This document shows positions 56,994 to 64,000 of a stretch of DNA of 64,000 bases, piece by piece. Below the pieces are notes generated by a model. It was not told the origin of the DNA. It saw nothing but the letters and a program-made list of their open reading frames with translations, and searched no databases. A program made the translations under genes and the position numbers. Source of the stretch: Agarilytica rhodophyticola (lineage in GTDB: Bacteria > Pseudomonadota > Gammaproteobacteria > Pseudomonadales > Cellvibrionaceae); assembly GCF_002157225.2 (NCBI RefSeq), contig NZ_CP020038.1:5858501-5922500 (forward strand), given 5' to 3'. How positions within the stretch are numbered: position 1 is the first letter of the stretch; every line of letters starts with the position of its first letter.

Positions 56994-57446
56994 ATGAATA
57001 ATGTGAGCCCATTGCGACCAGTCTCATCTCAGGAAGATACAAATTCGAGCTACCTGATGGATCGAGATCCGGCTGAGCTTTTTCAGAAGTATATGGAAAA
57101 GGCAAAAATTCCCGAATATCAGGGTTTGCGTCAAAATGTTATCAATACATTGATAAACCGCATTGGCAATGCTCCACTATCCATCTCAGAAGTAGCAAAA
57201 GATCTTAATTTATCTAAGCGAACATTACAGCGTCATTTAAAAGAACAGGGCTCCAGCTTCTCAGAACTACGTGACCAAGTTCGTAAGCATTATGCTGTCG
57301 ACTATTTACTGCGACAAAACCGACGTGTAGATGATATTTACACAGCTTTAGACTTCTCGGATAGAACCAGCCTTACCAACGCTTTTCGACGCTGGATGGG
57401 ATTAGCACCGAGCACATTTAGGAAACTTTTTCGCGACTACGTATAA
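56994..57446 (+). CDS. AraC-family transcription regulator, short
   Basis: 150 residues. Only the DNA-binding half is present: about residues 50-148 form the two helix-turn-helix units (SISEVAKDLNLSKRTLQRHLKEQGSSFSEL and DDIYTALDFSDRTSLTNAFRRWMGLAPSTFRKL). The ~50-residue N-terminus is too short for the usual ligand-binding domain. It therefore probably works without an effector or with a partner. AAGGAG lies 9 bases before the ATG, a strong site. Monocistronic, followed by a strong terminator. Targets unknown. Confidence 0.88.
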   Translation: MNNVSPLRPVSSQEDTNSSYLMDRDPAELFQKYMEKAKIPEYQGLRQNVINTLINRIGNAPLSISEVAKDLNLSKRTLQRHLKEQGSSFSELRDQVRKHYAVDYLLRQNRRVDDIYTALDFSDRTSLTNAFRRWMGLAPSTFRKLFRDYV

Positions 57447-58062
57447 GCTTTTGACCTGGATCAATACAGCTCCTATACAAGACAACCGTCACATGTTGCA
57501 ATTGCAAATCAAAATCCGAGTGTAGTCGAATTCATTCGACTACACTTCATTTTTCAGACCTACTACATTTGTACTCTTTAATACTTTTATGCTCGCTATT
57601 AATGTAATGGCGGAAGTTAGACAGTGTTTCAACTCACTTTGTATTTTTATACTAACTTCTAGCATTACATCTGCTATTGTAAGAACTTTTTATTTTTCGA
57701 GTACGGTATTACTTCTCTAATAAAATGTCTTCATTGTGAACCTATCGTCAGCCGAATTTATTCCATAAAAAGATATAAGCATTGTAGAATTACCTGGAAG
57801 TGAAGTGTTAAAACAAAACTTATAACAATAACAATGTCTTGGCTGGGGCCTGTTACTAGTCCCTAAATAATTATTTTTAATGGTGGCGTCTTAAAATTCT
57901 TTTCATAAAACATTAATAGGCGCCATTTGTTAAATAAAAGCCAAAAAATATTAAATGGTGTGTGTCAGTAATACTTTTCATAAGAAGGTGGTTACAAATT
58001 TTGACAAATACTAGGGGCTGTTAACACTTATAATCTCTCAATAAAAAATAGAGGATAAATAC
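57447..58062. other. intergenic region upstream of the single-domain response regulator
   Basis: About 615 bases. Holds the terminator at 57519-57555. Near the end, TTGACA at 58001 and TATAAT at 58029 are visible but 22 bases apart, too far for a standard promoter. No gene is supported. Confidence 0.4.
57519..57555 (+). terminator. intrinsic terminator after the AraC-type gene
   Basis: 12-bp perfect stem AGTGTAGTCGAA / TTCGACTACACT with a tight TTCA loop, followed by TCATTTTTC. Good intrinsic terminator, about 72 bases after the stop. Confidence 0.85.
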
Positions 58063-58413
58063 ATGCCTGCCAATACGGTTTTAGTCGTCGACGATTCCCC
58101 AAGAGATTTACAAAGCCTTAAAAATATTGTGGAAGATGCTGGCTATCAAGTATATACCGCATCAAATGGAGGCGAAGCTATAGAAAAAGCTAAGGCTTTT
58201 CAGCCTGACATTATTTTAATGGATGGCGCCGATGGTTTTGAGACATGTAGAAAAATAACTAACGATAATATTACCAATAATATTCCTGTATATTTTGTTA
58301 CCAGTAAAAATCAGAAAGCTGATCGAGTTTGGGGAGAATTACAGGGAGGAAAAGGTTTGATATCAAAACCCTATACCCCAGATCAAATATTAGAAACAAT
58401 TTCGTCTATTTAA
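58063..58413 (+). CDS. single-domain response regulator (PilH-like) with shortened phosphorylation loop
   Basis: 116 residues, a lone receiver domain without output domain. VVDDSPRDL supplies the acidic pair, FVTSKNQKADRVWGELQGG and ISKPYTPDQI the conserved Thr/Ser and Lys. The phosphorylation region reads PDIILMDGADGFETCRK, where relatives have LMDIVMPGxxGF: four residues including the conserved Met-Pro directly after the acceptor Asp are missing. The frame is otherwise intact. PilH-type regulators act in twitching-motility chemosensing, but no pil or che gene is nearby. AGAGGA lies 8 bases before the ATG. The phosphorylation capacity is doubtful. Confidence 0.85.
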   Translation: MPANTVLVVDDSPRDLQSLKNIVEDAGYQVYTASNGGEAIEKAKAFQPDIILMDGADGFETCRKITNDNITNNIPVYFVTSKNQKADRVWGELQGGKGLISKPYTPDQILETISSI

Positions 58414-58521
58414 TTATGGGCAGACGGCATAAATTTAATGACAACAAAAATTAATTAACGCCAAAATATTTATTTATAAGGAACTTTTTAAATTCAAACC
58501 AGCATAAGATGCCTTTAAAAA

Positions 58522-58550
58522 AAAAGCCCTCTTATAATAAAAGGGCTTTT
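58522..58550. terminator. bidirectional terminator between response regulator and typA
   Basis: 9-bp stem AAAAGCCCT / AGGGCTTTT with an 11-base loop; U-runs occur on both strands. It serves the convergent response-regulator gene and typA. Confidence 0.85.
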
Positions 58551-58591
58551 GTTGTCTACTACTTGCTAACAGTCTTTAAGATATAAATCTT

Positions 58592-60406
58592 TTATTTAGC
58601 GTTACGCGCTCGTTTTCTCGCATTCTCAGTTAATAGCTTTTTACGAATCCGAATTGAATCAGGTGTCACTTCAACTAACTCATCATCTTCAATAAATTCC
58701 AATGCTTGTTCAAGAGTATGTTTGATCGGTGGCGACAATGTTAGAGCTTCATCCACTCCAGCGGCACGAATATTTGTCAATTGTTTTGCCTTGGTTGGGT
58801 TAACAACCAAATCATTTGCTCGTGAGTGGATACCGACCACCTGCCCTTCATATACATCAATACCATGACCTAAAAACAGACGGCCACGATCTTGCAAACT
58901 GAACAAAGCATAGGCAAGAGTTTTACCTTTAACCATTGACACCAAAACGCCATTTTGTCTTTTTGCGACATCGCCTTCTTTAACCGGGCCATAGTGGTCA
59001 AAGATACTGGTCATAATACCGGAGCCTGAAGTTAAGGTTAAAAATAAACCTCTAAAGCCAATGAGTCCTCGAGAAGGAATGATAAACTCTAGTTTAACGC
59101 GCCCTTTGCCATCAGGTTCCATATTGCGCAGCTCCCCTTTACGCAAACCGATCTCCTCCATAATCGGCCCTTGATGGCTATCTTCAATATCAATAATGAC
59201 CATTTCATAAGGTTCTTGGATTTCTCCATCCACTTCTCGTTGGATAACTTCAGGGCGAGAAACTCCCAATTCAAAACCTTCCCGACGCATACTTTCAATG
59301 AGAACCGAGAGATGCAGTTCACCACGACCTGAAACAATGAATTTATCGGCACTATCACCAGGCTGAACTCGCAGCGCCACATTGTGGATCAATTCTTGTT
59401 CAAGGCGTTCTTTAATATTTCTTGAAGTAACGTACTTACCTTCTAAACCTGCAAATGGTGAATCATTGACCTGGAAAGTCATACTAACGGTTGGCTCGTC
59501 TACGGTTAGCGCAGGCATCGACTCAACATTATCGGGATCACAGAGAGTGTCGGAGATTCCCAATTTATCAATACCTGTAATACAGACAATATCACCAGCG
59601 GTTGCCTGATCTGTATCGATGCGCTCAAGACCATGATAGCCCATCACCTGCAGCACCTTGGCCTTTCGCGTTTTACCTTCAATATCGACCACAACCACTT
59701 GTTGATTAGGAGACAAGCGCCCTGCAGTAATACGTCCCACTCCTATAACACCAACATAGCTATTGTAGTCCAGAGCCGATATTTGCATTTTGAAGGGCTG
59801 TTCCACATCTACCTCTGGCGGCTGCACCTGATCGACAATCATTTCAAACAGAGGCGTCATATCTTCTGCCAAAGCGTCGGGCTCCAATCCTGCAACACCG
59901 TTCAAAGCAGATGCGTAAATGACGGGAAAATCAAGTTGTTCTTCAGTTGCGCCAAGGCGATCGAACAAATCAAATACTTGGTCTACAACCCAGTCTGGAC
60001 GAGCACCAGGACGGTCAACTTTGTTGACTACAACAATGGGGTTAAGACCTTTTTCAAAAGCTTTACTGGTAACAAAGCGCGTTTGTGGCATTGGACCGTC
60101 GACAGCGTCTACCAGCAGGCACACACTATCTACCATAGATAATACACGCTCTACTTCACCGCCAAAGTCGGCGTGTCCGGGTGTGTCGACAATGTTGATA
60201 CGGTAATCATTCCATTTTATCGCCGTATTTTTTGCCAAAATAGTAATGCCGCGTTCTTTCTCCTGATCATTGGAATCCATGATGCGTTCAGCACCTTCAT
60301 CCTTGCGATCCAAAGTTCCAGACTGGCTCAATAGTTTATCGACCAAGGTAGTTTTACCATGGTCTACGTGTGCAATTATCGCAATATTGCGAAGTTTCTC
60401 TATCAC
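58592..60406 (-). CDS. typA: ribosome-associated GTPase TypA/BipA
   Basis: 604 residues, standard length. GTPase motifs: [10 protein letters not shown] (G1), RGITI (G2), DTPGHADF (G3), NKVDRPGA (G4), SALNG (G5). Domain II, the EF-G-like domains III and V, and the TypA C-terminal domain (SRGLIGFRG..., ending [17 protein letters not shown]) follow. It assists 50S ribosome assembly and stress responses. The gene is divergent from a small beta-barrel gene and near thiI, as in many relatives. Confidence 0.97.
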   Translation of the reverse strand: MIEKLRNIAIIAHVDHGKTTLVDKLLSQSGTLDRKDEGAERIMDSNDQEKERGITILAKNTAIKWNDYRINIVDTPGHADFGGEVERVLSMVDSVCLLVDAVDGPMPQTRFVTSKAFEKGLNPIVVVNKVDRPGARPDWVVDQVFDLFDRLGATEEQLDFPVIYASALNGVAGLEPDALAEDMTPLFEMIVDQVQPPEVDVEQPFKMQISALDYNSYVGVIGVGRITAGRLSPNQQVVVVDIEGKTRKAKVLQVMGYHGLERIDTDQATAGDIVCITGIDKLGISDTLCDPDNVESMPALTVDEPTVSMTFQVNDSPFAGLEGKYVTSRNIKERLEQELIHNVALRVQPGDSADKFIVSGRGELHLSVLIESMRREGFELGVSRPEVIQREVDGEIQEPYEMVIIDIEDSHQGPIMEEIGLRKGELRNMEPDGKGRVKLEFIIPSRGLIGFRGLFLTLTSGSGIMTSIFDHYGPVKEGDVAKRQNGVLVSMVKGKTLAYALFSLQDRGRLFLGHGIDVYEGQVVGIHSRANDLVVNPTKAKQLTNIRAAGVDEALTLSPPIKHTLEQALEFIEDDELVEVTPDSIRIRKKLLTENARKRARNAK

Positions 60407-60691
60407 TTCTGGGAAGCCTCGTAAATAGGTAGGTTTACAATCAAGCTAGGGCCTTTTAACCCTATCGGCCAATATGGACGAGTATTGATCAAAAGGCGCG
60501 CATTATATATTGCTCTTTAGTTAAGCGTTAGTATGTATCGCGTTTTATCTTGTAAGTTTTACCAAAAAAAAGTGACAAAAATGCGTTTTTTAGACATGTT
60601 CGATCATAAATACCAATATGTAGGATCACAGATGACGCTTTATTTGCTAAGATCCTGTATATAACAAAAAACACATTATGGGAGATTGAAA

Positions 60692-61234
60692 ATGCGATTC
60701 CTGACTCTGGCCTCGCTGATATTATTAGCAAATTCTGCCGCAGCAGAATCGATCTTTGAAAAGCTCGATAGATTTTATGTAGGGGGCGGTGTCAGTTTTA
60801 TTGATGCAAACACATCTGATGCATCTGGCAACGATCTTAACTTTACCACTTTGGACTTGGTCGGTGGCTACAAGTATAACGGCTTCTTAGGAGTAGATGC
60901 CCGTATCGGCCTAGGTATCTCTGACGAGACATCAACGATTGCTGGTAATGAAATAGAAACCAGTACAGATTACTACGCTTCCATCTATTGGCGCCCGGAA
61001 ACAGTGAATGACAGGGCTAAAATTTATGGTTTGTTTGGCTTTTCTACCATCTCTGTCAGTGTAGACAGTGCCGCAGGAGATAACTCAAATAGTGAGTCAG
61101 GCCTTTCCTACGGAGGCGGCGTTGGTTTTGTTATTGAAGAAAGCTGGAACTTAAATTTTGAGTATCGCATGATTCTCGATGACGACGATAATGAGTTTTC
61201 TACCGTATCAGCCAATGTGGATTATCGCTTTTAA
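60692..61234 (+). CDS. small outer-membrane beta-barrel protein
   Basis: 180 residues from the ATG at 60692, with GGAG 7 bases upstream; a TTG at 60686 is the alternative. Signal peptide MRFLTLASLILLANSAAAES (cleavage after ANSAAA). The mature part shows alternating strands (FYVGGGVSFIDA, LDLVGGYKYNGFLGVDARIGLGI, SYGGGVGFVIEESWNLNFEYRMIL) and a C-terminal phenylalanine (NVDYRF), typical of an eight-strand OmpA/OmpW-like barrel. Function unknown. It is divergent from typA and ends before a hairpin terminator. Confidence 0.88.
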   Translation: MRFLTLASLILLANSAAAESIFEKLDRFYVGGGVSFIDANTSDASGNDLNFTTLDLVGGYKYNGFLGVDARIGLGISDETSTIAGNEIETSTDYYASIYWRPETVNDRAKIYGLFGFSTISVSVDSAAGDNSNSESGLSYGGGVGFVIEESWNLNFEYRMILDDDDNEFSTVSANVDYRF

Positions 61235-61266
61235 TTAATATTGTGCTAATACTCCTCAGTGTTATC

Positions 61267-61288
61267 AGCCCAGTCATAGTACTGGGCT
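61267..61288. terminator. hairpin between beta-barrel gene and 61302 gene
   Basis: 8-bp perfect stem AGCCCAGT / ACTGGGCT with a 6-base loop, extended by CCTC/GAGG outside it. It lies between convergent genes and probably ends both transcripts. U-run is weak. Confidence 0.6.
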
Positions 61289-61301
61289 AATCTGTCAGAG
61301 G

Positions 61302-61748
61302 CTATTTCTTAGGCATACCAAACATATTTGTTCCATCATCCTTTTCTTTGCCTCTCTCCTCATCACTTTTGAAAACATCATACTTACGAATATCACCATT
61401 TTTTGCTCGAACAAAGCAGTTAACATAATGCAATTTGGGTATTTTTTCCCGTTTATTCATTAAATCCATCTTAAGGAAAACTTTATAAACATATTGTTTT
61501 TCATCGAATCTACTTGAGTGATTATCTGTAACCAAGTTGCGGATTCTATCGCCATAGCTTTTCGTTGTCCTATCTCGGCAAGTGACAACGGCATCGGTAA
61601 AGGTAATGTTCTGATGACCACTGGCAGAGCCTTCAGAAGAGCCCGTTGCATATTTATTAATAAGCACCGTGGCAAAAACAGACAACACAATCACAGTAAG
61701 CGCAATACAAATAACAATAATATTTTGCTTCGTTTTTGCTTGCCCCAT
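61302..61748 (-). CDS. single-pass membrane protein of unknown function
   Basis: 148 residues from the ATG at 61748 (GAGGAG about 9 bases upstream). A cytoplasmic stub (MGQAKTKQN) precedes a membrane helix (about 10-30), then a periplasmic domain (about 40-148) with two cysteines (VVTCRDRT and YVNCFVRAKNG) that could form a disulfide. Strands alternate with charged loops. Downstream of thiI, with 18 bases between genes, so co-transcribed. Family not recognised. Confidence 0.75.
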   Translation of the reverse strand: MGQAKTKQNIIVICIALTVIVLSVFATVLINKYATGSSEGSASGHQNITFTDAVVTCRDRTTKSYGDRIRNLVTDNHSSRFDEKQYVYKVFLKMDLMNKREKIPKLHYVNCFVRAKNGDIRKYDVFKSDEERGKEKDDGTNMFGMPKK

Positions 61749-61766
61749 TAAAAGGCTCCTCAAGAA

Positions 61767-63251
61767 CTATTCTGGCCGAAACACAAACACATTGGGGTAA
61801 CCAGATTCTTTTAAATGAGATGCGTGTAATTCGCTCATTACACCCTTATCGCAATATAAATAGTAGTCTTTGCTTTTATCCAACTCTTCAAACTTAGTAT
61901 TAAGCCTGTAAAAGGGTATAGACAAAACCTCATTATCTGGTTGACCAAAAGGTTTTATTTCTTGCTCATCCGGATGACGAATATCAATGACTATCGCTTG
62001 TGCGGGTAAATCGGCCGTCTTTTCAACTGTAGCGACCTCCACACAATCATCCATAACACTATCGATCGACTGAACTTTACAGCTCTCAATAGCCTGCTGA
62101 AGTATGGCAAAGTCAAAGGATGCTTCATCTTCCAATAACTTCGATATATTAACTTTAGCTGAAGGTTTGACCGAAATCACACCGCAGTATTCTGGTATGT
62201 TAGCGGAGAAATCTTCTACCCCGATATCACGCGCTTGTTGGATAATCTCCGGCTTGGCCGATGCAATCAATGGCCGTAAAACCAACATATCAGTAACACG
62301 ATCAATGATAGATAAATTGGGAATAGTTTGGCTGGATACTTGAGAGATAGCCTCACCAGTTACAATTGCCTCGATGTTACCTTTGTGCGCCACTTTCTCA
62401 GCTGCACGAAACATCATGCGTTTTAGTACAACCCCCATATTCGAGGGGTTTATTTTGTCCAGTATTTCGCTGACCACGCCCTCGAAAGGTACTGTAATGA
62501 ATTTTACACGATGACTAGCGCCATATTTACTCCACAAGAAATAAGCAATTTCCTTAACGCCAACCTCATGGGCACGCCCACCTAAATTGAAAAAACAAAA
62601 ATGTGTTCGCATGCCGCGGTTTATCATTTGAAAGCTAGCTACGGTGGAGTCAAATCCTCCTGATACCAATGACATGACAGGCTCTTGTGTTCCTAGAGGA
62701 AAACCTCCCATACCGGGATATTTACCTGCCGCGACGAAGAACACATCGTCTTTGACTTCAATATGTATAGTGACATCAGGCTTTTTTAAACGCACACCGG
62801 CAGTGGCAATATTCTGATTAAGGCCTCCACCGACATAGCGCTCCAAATCTCCGGAGCTAAAAGAATGTTCGCCATTGCGTTTTACCCTGACACAGAAGGT
62901 TTTAGCCACCAACTCCTCCTTCCATAGAGGCAAGGTCTTTTCATAGACATCATGCATATCTTTAAGAGGATAGGGTTTTACTTCCAGGAAATTAGTAATA
63001 CCAGGTATTCGTCCCAAAAGATCGATAAAAGCAGCTCTGGTATTGGCACAGTTTGAAGGCACACGCACCGTCAGCCTATCCCAGTCCTGCACAACGCTTG
63101 TGCGCTCGTGAACTTTTCTACCTAAAGTACGGATATTCTGAGCCAACAGCTTTGTCCAACGTTTACGCACTGGTGCACTTTTTACTGTTATCTCAGAAAA
63201 TAACCGAACGCTAAAAATTAAACAATCATGGCTTTTAGGGAGTGTTTGCAT
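61767..63251 (-). CDS. thiI: tRNA 4-thiouridine synthase / thiamine sulfur carrier sulfurtransferase
   Basis: 494 residues. Ferredoxin-like and THUMP domains at about 10-175 bind tRNA; the PP-loop ATPase motif SGGFDST lies near 194; the disulfide-partner Cys sits in IPEYCGVIS; and a C-terminal rhodanese domain (about 405-494) carries the persulfide Cys467 in YLYCDKGV. It therefore has the long form, able to act in both s4U8 tRNA modification and thiamine thiazole synthesis. The N-terminus is about ten residues longer than usual (relatives begin near FSVRLFSEIT), but no closer ATG exists. Divergent from glnA. Confidence 0.95.
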   Translation of the reverse strand: MQTLPKSHDCLIFSVRLFSEITVKSAPVRKRWTKLLAQNIRTLGRKVHERTSVVQDWDRLTVRVPSNCANTRAAFIDLLGRIPGITNFLEVKPYPLKDMHDVYEKTLPLWKEELVAKTFCVRVKRNGEHSFSSGDLERYVGGGLNQNIATAGVRLKKPDVTIHIEVKDDVFFVAAGKYPGMGGFPLGTQEPVMSLVSGGFDSTVASFQMINRGMRTHFCFFNLGGRAHEVGVKEIAYFLWSKYGASHRVKFITVPFEGVVSEILDKINPSNMGVVLKRMMFRAAEKVAHKGNIEAIVTGEAISQVSSQTIPNLSIIDRVTDMLVLRPLIASAKPEIIQQARDIGVEDFSANIPEYCGVISVKPSAKVNISKLLEDEASFDFAILQQAIESCKVQSIDSVMDDCVEVATVEKTADLPAQAIVIDIRHPDEQEIKPFGQPDNEVLSIPFYRLNTKFEELDKSKDYYLYCDKGVMSELHASHLKESGYPNVFVFRPE

Positions 63252-63361
63252 CTAATCAACTACTAATTACGTAATAATTAACTCTTTATGAACTCTTAGT
63301 GAACCACTGGTCGACTGCAACCACAATGAATCGCCTTATTTTAATGCATAAAAATATTTAA

Positions 63362-63376
63362 GCACCAAAAAAGTGC
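63362..63376. promoter_or_regulatory. NtrC enhancer-like site upstream of glnA
   Basis: GCAC-N7-GTGC (GCACCAAAAAAGTGC) has the arm spacing of NtrC sites (as in GCACCAACATGGTGC of E. coli glnA). It lies about 75 bases upstream of the sigma-54 element, a workable distance for an enhancer. The inner bases match less well. Confidence 0.55.
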
Positions 63377-63451
63377 ACCTCATGGCTTGTCACTTGTAAA
63401 TATATTGACCTAACCTCTGATTAGACGTGGCCTGAAACTATTTTTATATTA

Positions 63452-63466
63452 TGGCACATAATTTGC
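63452..63466 (+). promoter_or_regulatory. sigma-54 promoter of glnA
   Basis: TGGCACATAATTTGC matches the sigma-54 consensus TGGCAC-N5-TTGC with exact -24/-12 spacing; it lies 138 bases before the glnA ATG. With the NtrC-like site it indicates nitrogen-limitation control, as is standard for glnA in gammaproteobacteria. Confidence 0.85.
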
Positions 63467-63604
63467 GGTTTCCTAAAGCTTGAATCTTGCGTCTCAGATT
63501 TATTGCATTACTATGGCAACTGCCCAACTGAGGCGAGAGACTAACATTCGAACCGCATTAATAATATATCTATGGCTGGGGCCATCTGTGGAGGAATTCT
63601 TAAT

Positions 63605-64000
63605 ATGTCAGAACATACTCTGAACCTGATTAAAGAAAAAGAAGCCCGCTGGGTTGATCTTCGATTCACCGATACAAAAGGAAAAGAACAACACGTATCT
63701 ATTCCAGCATCAGAAGTTGACGAAGGCTTTTTCGAAGAAGGCAAAATGTTCGATGGCTCATCAATCGCTGGCTGGAAAGGAATTAATGAATCAGACATGA
63801 TTCTAATGCCAGACGACAGCTCTAGCATTATTGACCCGTTTACTGACGAACCTACTGTTATCATCCGCTGTAACATTGTCGAACCATCTACTGGTCAAGG
63901 TTATGAACGTGACCCTCGTTCCATCGCCCAGCGCGCAGAAGAATACTTAAAATCAACAGGTCTAGGCGATACAGCATTCTTTGGTCCTGAGCCAGAGTTC
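63605..64000 (+). CDS. glnA: glutamine synthetase type I (3' end outside window)
   Basis: 132 codons are present, beginning [21 protein letters not shown], with GGAGG 10 bases before the ATG. The beta-Grasp domain is complete ([35 protein letters not shown]), and the window ends in the start of the catalytic domain (FFGPEPEF). Assimilates ammonia by making glutamine from glutamate and ATP. The adenylylation site would lie beyond the window. Controlled by the sigma-54 promoter at 63452-63466. Confidence 0.97.
   Translation, partial: MSEHTLNLIKEKEARWVDLRFTDTKGKEQHVSIPASEVDEGFFEEGKMFDGSSIAGWKGINESDMILMPDDSSSIIDPFTDEPTVIIRCNIVEPSTGQGYERDPRSIAQRAEEYLKSTGLGDTAFFGPEPEF

Noticed and set aside
58001-58034. 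TTGACA and TATAAT as promoter of the single-domain response regulator
   Set aside because: Spacing of 22 bases is too long for a sigma-70 promoter; one of the hexamers is probably chance.

Overview
The window looks like the chromosome of a marine gammaproteobacterium, most plausibly a Cellvibrionales/Saccharophagus-Teredinibacter type relative. This is an inference from gene content: the miaB-phoH-ybeY-corC-lnt operon, the typA / thiI / glnA neighbourhood, and a lifestyle built on TonB-dependent uptake and secreted nucleases. Base composition is AT-rich, with long AT-rich intergenic stretches. I saw no rRNA, tRNA, insertion sequence, prophage or CRISPR array. Both ends cut genes: a PilZ (YcgR-like) gene on the left and glnA on the right.

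Layout. 1-7.2 kb: a PilZ protein, an RND efflux pump (adaptor, permease and a translationally adjacent small membrane protein) and a cyclic-nucleotide-binding-domain protein, all on the minus strand. 7.7-12.8 kb: a chalcone-isomerase-like/TonB fusion, an HDOD protein overlapping the transhydrogenase sthA, and an unknown membrane-anchored coiled-coil protein. 12.9-15.1 kb: a small two-helix membrane protein, a 1.2-kb gene-poor stretch carrying a very good LexA box, and a periplasmic alpha-carbonic anhydrase. 15.6-19.1 kb: a nitric-oxide signalling cluster (HTH-REC regulator, divergent REC/degenerate HD-GYP protein, H-NOX sensor and H-NOX-associated histidine kinase). 19.3-24.8 kb: two divergently oriented secreted nucleases. 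25-27.8 kb: a TonB-dependent receptor. 28.5-34.7 kb: one 2054-residue protein of unknown function. 35-45 kb: a metallophosphoesterase-like protein, an esterase operon, and the conserved tRNA-modification/ribosome-maturation/apolipoprotein operon. 45-52 kb: YjbQ and a cluster consisting of a QseBC/PmrAB-type two-component system, a DUF418 membrane protein, a DUF2860 outer-membrane protein and a secreted protein. 52-58.4 kb: hrpB, an ABC exporter, an AraC-type regulator and an unusual single-domain response regulator. 58.6-64 kb: typA, a small beta-barrel, thiI and glnA with its sigma-54 promoter.

Two systems deserve most attention. The first is the NO circuit. It carries the sensor (with conserved proximal His and all four zinc ligands), the kinase, the HTH-REC regulator and the catalytically degenerate HD-GYP protein of a Shewanella-type Hno network, but its usual EAL phosphodiesterase partner is not here. 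The second is the two-component cluster at 46.4-51.9 kb. Three promoters (upstream of the response regulator, the DUF418 gene and the DUF2860 gene) each carry a direct-repeat box ending in CTTAAT, placed exactly 11 nt before a TAnnnT -10 element, which defines a likely regulon directly from the sequence. The giant 2054-residue protein and a possible SOS-controlled small membrane protein or small RNA are the main unknowns.
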